Assembly: GCA_033063855.1 (NCBI GenBank)
Contig: CP093831.1
Coordinates: 11,222,001-11,286,000 of the forward strand
Origin: Smittia aterrima
Lineage: Eukaryota; Arthropoda; Insecta; Diptera; Chironomidae
Direction of reading: 5' to 3'
DNA: 64,000 nt
Position numbers and translations under genes: made by a program
The notes under the pieces: model-generated
The model's input: only the letters and a program-made list of their open reading frames with translations
Database searches by the model: none
What the model was told of the DNA's origin: nothing
Part shown: piece after piece, positions 35,801 to 46,800 of the stretch
How positions within the stretch are numbered: position 1 is the stretch's first letter
How the letters are laid out: the number at the start of each line of letters is the position of its first letter

Positions 35801-36612
35801 AAGAAAGTGCAACAAGAGCTTGATAAGGAAAATGCATCAGACGAAGGCTTCAATTCAGATGTTGATCGTGACAACAATGGTGTAAGAAAAGGAAAACGAG
35901 AGAGACGTATGGCAAGACCTTGGTGGCTGACAACATCACTCAGTGAAGAATGCGGCATAACATACGGCTTATCCAACAAACATCAAATTAACATTGAAAG
36001 TGTCGTTCTTCAAACTCAAAAGGTGAAGAAGCCATCATCATACAAACCACGAAAGAAACGACCGATGCCAGAGGAATTTAACTGCGATCAATTTGAGACT
36101 GATTCCTACGTTAGCCTTGTAAAATTGCTTAAACCCAACCCCAGCACCTCGCGAACTGCTACAATGGAGCATGATGGTTTCGGTAAGAAAATTCTTTCTT
36201 TCGATCCCGCAATTTTCTCAATATTTGTATTTTAGATGTCGCTGATGCTGGGAATATGGATTTTGTTGATTGCGGTAATGGCATGTTCTTTGCCAAATTT
36301 GTTGATAAAGATAGTGACGGCATTATGAAAATGACCCCAGGTGCCATAAAGAAGAAAGTAATTTCGCGCAATTCATTATTGGTGAGTTAAATATTTCTTG
36401 AAATCGCTTGAAATCGCTTAAAAACTAATAATTAACTAATATTTTAGAAATACTTCGTTCTTCACGGAACTATCGAGGCAACAATTGACAATGAAACAAT
36501 GTCAATTCCAGCATTTACATATTTAAAGATCAATCCAGGAGCTGCCTATGAGCTGAAGAACACAGGCGACCAAGATGCAATCTTGCAATTCTACAGATTC
36601 AAATCCTCATAA
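32867..36612 (+). CDS. Cenp-C: Centromere protein C (CENP-C)
   Basis: Inner kinetochore protein that binds the centromeric nucleosome and recruits outer kinetochore parts. Exons 32867-32886, 32953-33094, 33155-36182, 36236-36381 and 36448-36612 give 1,166 residues. The CENP-C motif is at about 966-980 (KGKRERRMARPWW), with the Arg cluster and aromatic pair that contact the acidic patch and the CENP-A tail. The C-terminal cupin (from about residue 1064) reads MKMTPGAIKKK, then YFVLHGTIEATIDNE and INPGAAYELKNTGDQDA; in the family it dimerises. The N-terminus starts MASSQNRRPVPIFDENLL. The middle is disordered, Lys/Glu/Ser-rich, and contains a five-copy 58-residue tandem repeat. Two earlier segments (SEKDDQSQEQSP and SEEDDQSEEQSP) are an older internal duplication. 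It ends 94 bp from the convergent nicalin gene. Confidence 0.95.
34293..35127 (+). repeat. 174-bp tandem repeat inside CENP-C, about five copies
   Basis: The landmark TGCCTGCTGT recurs at 34467 (as TGCCTGCTGT), 34641, 34815 and 34989, exactly 174 bp apart. An imperfect first copy starts at 34293 and the last copy decays after about 35127. Each unit encodes 58 residues with an acidic half (PAVEPEVEASS.EE.DVPV) and a basic half (KNLPKQKKAATKK, then SSKQNKKNVKSL). The last two units are nearly identical, so the array has expanded recently. The period is a multiple of three, so unit gain or loss keeps the frame. Confidence 0.95.
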
Positions 36613-36631
36613 AATTTTGTTCTAATTTCAA

Positions 36632-36637
36632 TTTATT
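36632..36637 (-). terminator. Candidate polyadenylation signal of nicalin
   Basis: AATAAA on the minus strand about 70 nt after the nicalin stop, and 20 nt after the CENP-C stop on the other strand. Confidence 0.5.
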
Positions 36638-36672
36638 TTTCCCACTCACGGCTTTTGTTTACTAATTCATTA

Positions 36673-36678
36673 AATAAA
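36673..36678 (+). terminator. Polyadenylation signal of CENP-C
   Basis: AATAAA about 60 nt after the CENP-C stop. Together with the nicalin signal at 36632-36637 it implies that the two convergent messages overlap at their 3' ends. Confidence 0.6.
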
Positions 36679-36705
36679 AATTACTTTTATAAGCAAACGA
36701 ATGTC

Positions 36706-38653
36706 TTAGTTTGATTTACTTTTATGATTAGCGACTCCGTTAGTGGCTGGGATGGGTGTTGAGAAAGACGATACCTTGCTGATTCCATCGTAGAGCTTTG
36801 GAAATTGAATGATCATGAAATATACCACGAACAAGTAGCAAGCAATCAATGATGTGAGGAAAAGATCGAAGACTGCAGGTTTTACGCTGAAAGAAATTAA
36901 AACGTTAGACAATTTAGAGAGAACATAACACGAGCTTACTTGTAAATGTTTAAAACGGCTTCTTCTCCTTCGTAGAACATAAATTCTGGCTCTCGGGCAT
37001 CTGGCTTATCATTGTAGAACTTCACATTTTTCAAGAATTTCTCAAACGTCAGCTTAATATTTTGACTTTTGCTCATGGACTTTGGTGCAATGTATGGTTT
37101 AATCGACTTGCTTGTGATAGCCAGCGAATCAGTAAAGATTGTCTCGTCTTGTTCGCCATCGAAGAAAACGTAGTTTGCTAATGTCTCGGCAAGAATTTTA
37201 AAATTAGTTTCGATGTTGTCGAGCATCACTTGATTGACTTGATTTTCATTTACTAAATTTGGTGATAACGATAAATGCTCGGAGAAAATAGTTGATCTCG
37301 CTGGATCTGTGTGAGTTTTAAGACTAGAAAGAGTGAAGGCTGTAACTCTTCTCATGCTGAAACGTTCGTGACTCCATTTGTGGAAAGGATCAGCTAAGTT
37401 AATCTTCTTATGAACGACATCTATCGACTTTCCACCGATCACTTCAGCTTTCTTCTTCAGAATGTCAAAGAACTTCTGGACTGGTCCTTCTTTGAGAGGC
37501 TTTGAGACGTGCATGATTATGTCTTCGAAATTTTCAGAGATGGAATCAAGGCAAACGACAAACTCAGGATTCTGAACGTTTGACTCTTCTAGATTTGTGT
37601 CGAGGAATTTCTTTGCGCCTTGGAAGTTAAGCAATGATCCACTTTCATGAAGAGCGAATACAATCGTGTACTTTGCAGAGCTCGACATTTGATTGTAAAG
37701 TTTGCTGAACTGTTCAATGAGCGCAAGAAAGATTGTCGTATCATAATTTGTTGGACTCAAATGAGTAATTCCGAAGTTCTTGAGTTGCGTGGTAATAACG
37801 ATGACGGGAAGTTTTCCTATTGGTTCACCTTTGGGCTTGAATGGAATCAGTTCTCCTTGAATAACAGGAATCTTTGAATCCTTCTTTGGTGCATGCGATG
37901 TTCCTGAGACTACAATTTGATACCCGTTGGCGCTGATCTTATTAAATATATCAACCATAGCAGATTCTTTGCCTCTTTTCGTGCTTGAAGTCTTTGAAAT
38001 CTCCTCAATGATTTCTTCAATCTCTTGATTATATTGCGAGAAGTAAACAGGTATGGGAATTTCGTCACTCAACATCACTTGCTCCAACATGAGAATGCTC
38101 TAAAATATAAATAATTTTCATTGATGAAGTTAATCAAACAAACGTGACTAGCGAGATATCGAACCTCCTTATCTTCGCTGGATGATAAATTCTTTGGCAA
38201 CAGTACGATTAGTCCACCCGCTTTATTCGTAATCTCTCTAAATTGGTCAATGCCTAGATCTTGAAATCTTATTGGAAAAGACAAATGTTATATTATGATC
38301 AACTCTCTCAGGTGATCTCGTCTAGAAGGTCGATGACCTAAAAACTTTAAAATAATTTACGAACCTAGTCAAAATGCAGCTTCTAGACTTGACTTCAGTG
38401 TTTAAGGCTTTTGCTTCCATGTTCAAAGCTGACGCTCTTGATCCGTAAGTTTGTCCCGCAACCTCATATTGAACCTAAATTAATTAGAAAGAATTATTCA
38501 TTAATTAATGAAATTAACACTAAGAAGAAAATCTATTACCATTCGCTGGATTGCAAAATTGCTATCGGCCAATGTTTCCGGTCCACACAATATGAACAGC
38601 ACAAGGAAATATAAAACCCCATTTCGGAGGAAATCGTTCAGATCCTCGAACAT
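36706..38653 (-). CDS. NCLN: Nicalin (ER membrane BOS complex subunit)
   Basis: Nicastrin-related, catalytically inactive aminopeptidase-fold protein. With NOMO and TMEM147 it forms an ER complex that helps translocon-linked biogenesis of multipass membrane proteins. Exons 38653-38540, 38474-38365, 38267-38165, 38099-36940 and 36886-36706 give 555 residues (human 563). Family blocks in order: signal anchor (GVLYFLVLFILCG), QYEVAGQTYGSRASALNMEA, AGGLIVLLPKNL, IPIPVYFSQYNQE, WSHERFSMRRVTAFTLSSL, REPEFMFYEGEEAVLNIY, then VKPAVFDLFL leading into the C-terminal membrane helix. One donor (GAG|GTTCGATA at 38164) is weak, but the resulting join matches the family. The gene starts 149 bp from CBP20 on the opposite strand and converges with CENP-C. 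Confidence 0.95.
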
Positions 38654-38802
38654 TTTTACTTTTTTTAATAAATTTTCGAAGCGGTTGAAAATATTTTTCA
38701 GGTTAATCTTGAGCTTAGTTGAAGGCCCTCGATAAAAAAAATATTTACCGATTGGCGAGTTGTTTATTTGGTCGCGATTTTTGCTTTTTGTCGATATAAG
38801 CA
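38654..38802. promoter_or_regulatory. Head-to-head promoter region of nicalin and CBP20
   Basis: Only 149 bp separate the two start codons on opposite strands, so both promoters and leaders must fit here. No TATA box is evident, in keeping with two housekeeping genes. Confidence 0.65.
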
Positions 38803-39311
38803 ATGTCTAGTGAAGGAGCATCAGTTGAATTAAGTTCATATCGTGATCAACACTTCAAGGGGACACGATATGATCAGGAGAAACTTCTTAAATTGTCTTG
38901 TACGCTCTATTGCGGAAATTTGGGTAACTTTGTTTTCATTGAATTTGATTCGAGCGCTAGAAATAAACGTTTTGCAATGTTTTAGCATTTTACAGTACCG
39001 AGGAACAGATTTACGAGCTATTTTCGAGATGTGGAGATATCAAACGTATCGTGATGGGACTCGACAAATTTAAGAAAACACCTTGCGGCTTTTGCTTTGT
39101 CGAATATTATTCGCGTTGCGATGCCGAGGCTTGTATGCGTTACATTAATGGAACAAGACTTGACGATCGCATAGTTCGTGTAGATTGGGACGCTGGATTT
39201 ATTGAAGGACGCCAATACGGTCGAGGCAAATCAGGAGGTCAAGTTCGCGATGAATATCGTCAAGACTTCGATGCAGGTCGAGGCGGCTTCGCTAAAATGA
39301 ATACATCATAA
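38803..39311 (+). CDS. Cbp20: Nuclear cap-binding protein subunit 2 (CBP20)
   Basis: Small subunit of the nuclear cap-binding complex; with CBP80 it binds the 7-methylguanosine cap and links it to splicing, export and microRNA processing. Exons 38803-38923 and 38986-39311 encode 148 residues. The RRM has RNP2 LYCGNL (usually LYVGNL) and RNP1 GFCFVEY. The cap-contacting regions DKFKKTPCGFCFVEYYSR and RIVRVDWDAGFIEGRQYGRG are intact, and the tail SGGQVRDEYRQDFDAGRGG is almost invariant in the family. The intron is 62 nt. Confidence 0.97.
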
Positions 39312-39408
39312 TTCAATCATCTCTGAATCATCTTCACTAAACGAAGATTTATAAATTCATTTTAAATCCGGGTCTCTACCAACCTGAAATATAACTTAAG
39401 TCATTATA

Positions 39409-39414
39409 AATAAA
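39409..39414 (+). terminator. Polyadenylation signal of CBP20
   Basis: AATAAA 98 nt after the stop codon. Confidence 0.6.
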
Positions 39415-39574
39415 AGATTTCAAATTTCATAGAAAAATCGTTTTGTTCGTGATTTTTGAAGAATCGGTCCAAGATTTGACAACTACGCGAAACATAATTT
39501 TCATAGCAGAGTTCCCTCACACACACATCTAAAGTAGTTCGAGATATTGTGAGGCAAATAGAAATTAATTAAGA

Positions 39575-42500
39575 ATGGCGTTAAAACTAATTGTGGGGCA
39601 AAGTAAGTGTATCTAGAAGTCAAGATGAGTGACTAGCTTAACAGATTCATTGTGGACTTGTTGAATTATTTAAATTCGAGTGTTTTCAAGAAGTTGTGAG
39701 ATTCAAACAAAATATTTTCACGAAACTTGAATATTTGTTCTTAAGAAGTGTCAATAGGATTATTAAGCTCAATTTTGGAGTTGGATCTGAAGATGCCGAT
39801 ATCCTTTGATTTCTAGAATGTTCGGAAAACTTTAGAGTCGTAGGAGGAAATTATTGATTTTTCATGGAGTTGATGATTCACAATTTGACGAAAAGCTCAT
39901 GCGCAATGAATCACATCTCTTGACATTCGCTTGTTGATGAAATGAACTCTGATCACAAATGTCTTTTGTCTATTTTAGAGATAATGAATGAGGTCATTAA
40001 ATATAAGGGCCCAGCGAAGAAAGCTCAGCCCGGAAAAGCTGTGGCTGTTGAGTGGCGTGTTCTTGTCGTAGACAAACTGTCAATGCGAATGGTATCAGCA
40101 TGCACAAAGATGCACGACTTGAGCGCAGAAGGAATAACAAGTACGGCATCTAATTCTCTTAAATCGATTTCTTTGAATTGATTTTTAATCTTCTGTGTCT
40201 TAGTTGTTGAGGACATTCACAAGAAACGTGAACCATTGCAAACGATGGAGGGCGTTTACCTTATAACACCATCCGAAGACTCAGTACGAGGTCTCATTCG
40301 TGATTTTGAATCTCCAACACGCCCTCTCTACAAAGGAGCTCATGTCTTCTTCACTGAAGGTAAATAAATCTTTCACTGAACTTAAAAGTTCTCAAGTTTT
40401 GCTCGATTTGTGGAACCAACCGAGACTTTCATTATGATTTTAAATGACATTCGCATCGATTAATTCTAGCGATTCCTGATAAACTTTTTGAAAAGATTAA
40501 AGGGCAAAATGTTGTTAAATTCATGAGAGCTTGTAAGGAAATCAACATTGCCTTCATTCCATATGAAGAGCAGGTACGAGTATAGATCAACTTATTATTT
40601 CCCTCAGATTGGTTGTGGTTGGTTCCAAAATATTTAATGTACTAACAAAACGTTTTGTCTCTGTCACTGCGCTTCTGTGCTCGATAAAAGCTTGAGAAGC
40701 CATGGCCAAAGGTGTTTGTGAATAACTCCTACTAACAAAGAATTGCACTGAAATCTAATTACAGTTTGTCCCGAAGAACTCTTCAATGACATTTGCAAAT
40801 CGATGGCAGCTCGTAGAATTAAAACCTTGAAAGAGATCAACATTGCATTTCTTCCATATGAATGTCAGGTGTGTTGTTTGTTGAGTCTACGGGTGACCAC
40901 TTGTTAACGAGTTTCTTCCCTATCGTGCATGAAACTTTTTTTGGAATTTCTTTAATCGTCAACCATGAATTTTCCTATATCATCCATATCGACAAATTCT
41001 TTCCACTGTCGAGACTTCTATCACTGTCACTATTTTCCAAAAAAAAAAGAAACAAACATGGTTCGAAACTTTTTTGAATGTTTAGCTTTGAGGAAGAGAC
41101 CTAACTACCTACACACTGAATAAGAGTTCTGGTTGCATATGTTGTCACGATTGCATAACTCAAACCTGTCGTATGTACTGTAATGACTCACATTTGAACT
41201 GACTAATTGTTAAGAGGCTGTTCGTAAATAATGAAGAGAACGAGTTCCCATCAGAGCTCTGGAGAGTTATTCTGCGAACAGCATCTAAGCTATCTAGCTA
41301 TTCTATCTATATTTACTCTTTTTCTGTGTTTTATGTGTTAATTTTCTCTTTCTTTCATCTCACATTGTGTAAAGTACTGATCCTTTGATATCATTTCATT
41401 TTGGAGAACGAAAAGGAATTAGCATCATAAGAAAACATAAAATCAAATGACATGTCAATCTTTCCAATATTTTCTGTTTGTTTTATTTATGGAAACAGGT
41501 TTTTTCTTTGGATTCTCCCGACACGTTCCAATGCAGCTACTCGCCAAGCTTGAGATCCGCCCGAGTTGGCAACATGGAGCGAATAGCTGAACAAGTCGCT
41601 ACGCTCTGTGCCACATTGGGCGAGTATCCTTCGATACGTTATCGCAGTGATTGGGAGCGTAATGTTGAATTGGCCCAATTGATACAACAAAAATTGGATG
41701 CTTACAAAGCCGATGAACCAACAATGGGTGAAGGCCCTGAAAAGGCCAAGTCAACATTGTTGATTCTGGATCGTGGCTTTGATTGCGTTTCTCCATTACT
41801 GCATGAATTAACGTTACAAGCAATGGCCTACGATCTGCTGCCAATTGCAAACGATGTGTACAAGTATGAGAACCAAGGCGCTGAGAAAGAAGTTTTGCTC
41901 GATGAGAATGATGATTTGTGGTGCGACTTGCGTCATCAACATATCGCTGTGGTTTCGCAAAAGGTCACCGCACAGTTGAAGAACTTCACTGAATCAAAGC
42001 GAATGGCATCATCTGACAAATCTTCAATGCGTGATTTGTCTCAAATGATCAAGAAGATGCCACAATATCAAAAAGAACTTTCAAAGTATGCAACTCATCT
42101 TCATTTGGCTGAAGATTGCATGAAAGTTTATCAGGTTTGGAAACTGATAATATTTCTCATGAGAAGATTTAATTAAATAATATTTTATTCCCTTAGGGCT
42201 ACATTGACAAGTTGTGTCGTGTCGAACAAGATCTCGCAATGGGAACTGATGCTGAAGGTGAAAAAATCAAAGATCATATGCGCAACATTGTTCCCATCCT
42301 CCTCGACACATCTGTTTCTAACTACGACAAAGTCCGAATCATCGCCCTCTACGTCATGATCAAAAATGGAATTTCAGAAGAAAACTTTACAAAACTGGCT
42401 ACTCACGCTCAAATTGAACAACGCGAACGTGAAATGATTCTCAATTTGACACATCTCGGCATTAATGTGATTTCAGATGTAAGATCATTTCGTTAATTGA

Positions 42501-42954
42501 AATATCGAAGCTGTTCCCTAATCACTTCACTTTAAATTAACAGAATAGCCGTCGTAAGAATTACACAGTTCCACGTAAGGAACGCATTACCGAACAAACA
42601 TACCAAATGTCTCGATGGACACCTGTTGTCAAGGATATTATGGAAGATTGCATTGACGAGAAATTGGATCAAAAACATTTCCCATACCTTGCGAATCGTT
42701 CCGGTCAAACAAGTTACAGCGTACCGACAAGTGCTCGTTATGGACACTGGCACAAGGACAAGTCTCAGCCAATTATCAGAAACGTTCCACGAATGATTGT
42801 TTTCATCGTGGGCGGCATGAGCTACTCAGAAATGCGTTGCGCCTATGAAGTCACTAACGCTTATAAGAATTGGGAAGTTATCGTTGGATCATCTCACATC
42901 CTTACGCCTGAAGGCTTCCTCAGCGATTTGGGTGCGATCTCAAAAGACGATTAA
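39575..42954 (+). CDS. Rop: Rop / Munc18-1 (Sec1/Munc18 protein, unc-18)
   Basis: SM protein that binds syntaxin and the assembled SNARE complex and is needed for synaptic vesicle fusion. Constitutive exons 39575-39602, 39979-40140, 40204-40359, 41499-42134, 42197-42478 and 42544-42954, plus one of two alternative 104-nt exons (40470-40573 or 40765-40868), give 592 residues. Hallmarks: ITIVEDIHKKREPL, GVYLITPSEDSV, ADEPTMGEGPEKAKS, LLILDRGFDCVSPLLHELT, KKMPQYQKELSKYATHLHL, GTDAEGEKIKDHMRNIVPI, ERITEQTYQMSRWTP, MRCAYEVTNA and SSHILTPEGFL. It is closer to the neuronal Munc18-1/Rop group than to other SM proteins. It lies tail to tail with dynamin. Confidence 0.97.
40470..40573 (+). other. Rop: Rop mutually exclusive exon, variant a
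   Basis: Between TTCTAG and GTACGAG; 104 nt, entered in phase 1 and left in phase 0. It encodes residues 116-150 as AIPDKLFEKIKGQ...INIAFIPYEEQ. The central part differs strongly from the usual Munc18 sequence. Confidence 0.85.
40765..40868 (+). other. Rop: Rop mutually exclusive exon, variant b (canonical)
   Basis: Between TTACAG and GTGTGTTG; 104 nt with the same phases as variant a. It encodes VCPEELFNDICKSMAARR...INIAFLPYECQ, which matches the canonical Munc18 sequence (CPxxLFNxxxKS, then KTLxEINIAFLPYE). Confidence 0.9.
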
Positions 42955-43773
42955 ATTTTTTTCTTCCCTAATGTTCGCTCTTGAAACTGTTTAAAAACTC
43001 ACGTACTAAGTATTGCAGAAGATATTAAACTTCAGCTAGCAATTAGGTATTTGAGAGATAATCAGTAGCGCTCGCTTGATTCCACTTTGTAGAGGGTCGC
43101 GGTTGCCCAAAAAGAAAAACTATTGAAATGTTATAGTTTAATTGAAAACTACTTTTCTTGTTTAAAGACAATATTTATATATCATGAGTCAATTTTGAGA
43201 AAGAAGGAAAAGATTTTGTCGATGAAAGGTCGGGTCGATTGTTGGATTTATTTCCTAGTGATGAGCAACTTATTTTAATTAACATGAAACTGCAGAGATA
43301 GTTAAGACGAGCAAACACAATTTGACTTTGTTCGTTTTTCTTTTGTGAAATCGATACCTGAATCCCGCTTGTCTCCTCCTTAGGTAGGACTTTAACTCTT
43401 CAGCGTATATTGAAATTTAACATTAAAAAAATCGACAGTTGTCACATTCGCTATCATGATACGCAGTATTGAAGCTCTTTTTCTCTTAATGATAACAACA
43501 GCTTGAAGTTTATCCTAAAAAGGAAAGCATGTGTAACCAATAGCTGTAATTAAACTATATGAATCGAAAAAAATCTTCAAATTCATTTCGAAATCAAAAA
43601 ATCTTAATCAGGTTCAATAAAGCATTTGAAGTGGCAAAAAAATCGTTTCTCTTTTGTTTAATGTCTTTAATTTCCAGATGATCAGATTTTATAATTTACA
43701 ATCCAATAGTAATTTCATATCAAATATTTCAAACTCTTTTCGGTCCTGTACATCGTTAATCTTCAATTAGAAG
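42955..43773. other. Convergent 3' untranslated regions of Rop and dynamin
   Basis: No coding sequence seen. Rop 3' UTR runs in from the left and the short-tail dynamin message from the right. Confidence 0.55.
43616..43621 (+). terminator. Candidate polyadenylation signal of Rop
   Basis: AATAAA about 660 nt after the Rop stop and 153 nt from the dynamin short-tail stop on the other strand. Confidence 0.5.
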
Positions 43774-43822
43774 TTAGTTGTAGGGTCGAGGTTTCGTTGG
43801 TTGGTTAGTTGGACCTGGTCGG
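43774..43822 (-). other. shi: Dynamin short terminal exon
   Basis: TTTACAG acceptor, then 16 codons completing SRPGPTNQPTKPRPYN and a TAA. It keeps the Pro/Arg character of a dynamin tail, with a PTKPRP SH3-binding-like end. Confidence 0.8.
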
Positions 43823-46800
43823 CTGTAAAGGGAAATTATCAAAACAAAAATAAATAATAAATAAACGAAATGATAAAAGTTTAATTCTAAAAAACTATGA
43901 ACGTAACCAATGAAATGAAAATGTGCCGTTTAAAGTTTAAACCAGACATTCGGGGCTAGAATAATTTCTAGCTCCGTCTGTCTGGTGTAAAACTTTCTAA
44001 CCCAAATGAAAAATAATACTAAACAGTGCTCAAAATGAAAGTTCAAGGGAATTCAAAAAGATATGGAAGACAGAGCTTTAAATTTATATTCCCCTTTATT
44101 TCTCCTTGTACATATTTATCGGATAAACCTGAATAACACAAGTATAGTCGAATGTGCCTCAAGTGATTTCAATCATATTTCTTTCAAATTCAACAAAATA
44201 AACAACTTCAGCATCGTCTTAGACTAAGACTCTTAGTATCTTCGTAGCATAATTGGAAAGCATTTGCTGATTTTAAATAATCTCGTTTGCTTCTCTTTTT
44301 TTTCGATAAGTTTGTTTGTACGCTTCGTAATGGAAAGCCAATCTATGCAGATTATAATCTTTTACCGAAGATATTACTTATTAGAAACAGTGTTCAATGA
44401 TATTTAAGACCGCTATCAAACTCAGAATTGCAGTGAGTGATTAAAACTTAACTGCTCGAGTGAGCTGAATCAAGGTTTATGGCAATTGTGATGTTTAATA
44501 TTTCATTTGAACAGCAATATATGTCTATGAACTTTAAATTAGTTTTCTGACTTGTAATGACAACAGGAAACTTTACACTCACGAGAAACACTGAAAGCAG
44601 CTGTGTCTTGAAAGTTCAAGTTGACAAGTTTTGTGTATCTAAGAAATGGAAAGTATCTCTACCATTTGCCTGCTATCATCACCAATATATTTTATCATCT
44701 AAAGATATTTCTACAACTGCCGAATGAAAATTAAGAGTTTCTAACCACGCATTCGGCAGCTCAATAATTCTCTTTCAAACGCGTGATAAGTTTTAGTTTA
44801 TATCTTACTTTGGATTACATAGACATCTATTCAATGTTTTAAAGAAACTGCTCTCTTCTCTTTTTCTTTATGCCTGACTTAGTTTCATTGCGAAAGACTT
44901 CTCGGTTTAACATTTATTTGGTGATTGATTACTTGATTTGCATCATAGATTCAAAATAATATCGGAAATGATTCTCGCTATGTGCGCGTTGGAAATCAAG
45001 GAGAATTTTATCTTTTTTTTTGTGATTGATTGGTCGGCAGATAATTGACTTCGAGCAACAGAAAATATATTAATTTCCTTTAAGTTCAATTTTTTTTCGG
45101 GTTAATTTCGTTGGGATTAGATGCGAAAGTGGTTAGAGTATAATTTATAGTTTGTATATATCTTTTTGAATTCTTTTTGTTTTATAAGCTTTGTGACACT
45201 CAATGCTATTTACTTGAATTTGCTGGCGAAGACGTTGGACAATTCATTCATTGCAGCGTTCGTAACCGCTTGTCCGACTTGTTGGTTGATTTGTTGACGC
45301 ATTTGTTGAGGAATCATATTTTGTACGTTGCTGCTACCTCCCGGCCGACTTTAATAAAATGCATTGAGTTGACATTTTAATTTTTTTGTTTCGATTCAAA
45401 TTAGAAGTTTAGTTTTGCTAACTTAAACTTGTTTAATTATTTAAAAGGAATGATGTCGCTTCAAGATTATTAGAATTATCATTAACGCCCTATGAGTCTA
45501 AAGCAATAATGGAACGAATGGCTTTATGCTAAAATATATTTTCTCTCGTTTCTTGTTGTGGTTTCTTAGTTTATGCAGCGACTTATGTTTACGTCACTCT
45601 CTCAACATGCATTTATAATAGAATCATCTCATAAGTGTGTCTATATTTTAGTGGATATTTGATTTTCGCAGAAGAATCAACTCATTAATAAGAATTTAAC
45701 GACGTCTGGTGCGGCAAAGACGATTGATTGTTAGGTTGAAAGGAAAAACGAAACAGAAAAAGATTAACAATTTTTGAATAATTTTCCATGATGTTGAATA
45801 ATAAGAAAATTTTGATTTGGATTGGACGAGATATTGTCAGTTTTAGTAGTCAAGGGCGTGGAGCATTATTAATTAAACAAATTTACTTTAAACACAATCA
45901 ATTAGATTCCAAAAAGAATGAAGAACAACTTACGATGGAATGAGTGGAGCTGGCAAAGCTTGTCCGGCAGGTCTTCCTCCAGGAACAGGAGGCGCGGTGC
46001 CTGACGAATGAATTTTTTTTAATGAAAATATAAAATAATTAGTTGGAGTTATCTTACCTCCTGGTCTGTTTGGAATTGCTGGCGCTGGTCTTCCAGTTGC
46101 TGGAGGCGGCGGTGGTCCCCGACCAGCGGAATTTCCCATTGAACCCTTAATCGAATAAAATTTATTGTCGTTATCATTTTTATCAGTAAAAAAACTAATC
46201 TCACTTGTTGAACTGGAGCATTCTTTCTTGGCCCGCCTGGACTTGGCGGTGAGAGTCTTGGGTTTTCTCCTGTTGGCAACCAATCATTCTTTACGGGAGC
46301 TGGGAGAGGCGTTGAAAACGTTGCCATTGTAACATCACCTACACGAAATGTGTTAATAAATCTTAGATTCGACAACTAATTAATGACTCACCAATGATTC
46401 TCAAAGACTCTTTGCATGCGTGATACATTCTCAACATCTCCTCACGTTTTTGTGCCGCTTCAGCACTCTCTTCCATCATTTGTGACTAAATTAAGAATGG
46501 TTACGTAAGTCGAATGTCAATTATCTTCATTGATTTTGAGACTGACCTGATCTCCACTGGCGTACAAATGTGCCAAAAGTTCACCATTGATAAAATCTTT
46601 CGTGTTGTTGACAATCAAATACATAATGGCTTTTGGCACCATATCACGAGTAGTCTTTGTCACGATTCTCATATAGGAATCAACCAAGTTACGAATAGTT
46701 TCTACTTGACGTTCCAACTGAGGATCCAAAGAGCTCGTTTCTCTTTGTTCTCCGCTCTCCTGCTAATAAAATTAACCGGAAATGATAATGAATATCCAAG

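Noticed and set aside
40862..41077. Plus-strand open frame of 71 codons next to Rop exon b
   Set aside because: It begins inside the exon in the wrong frame and runs through the GTGTGT donor into the intron.
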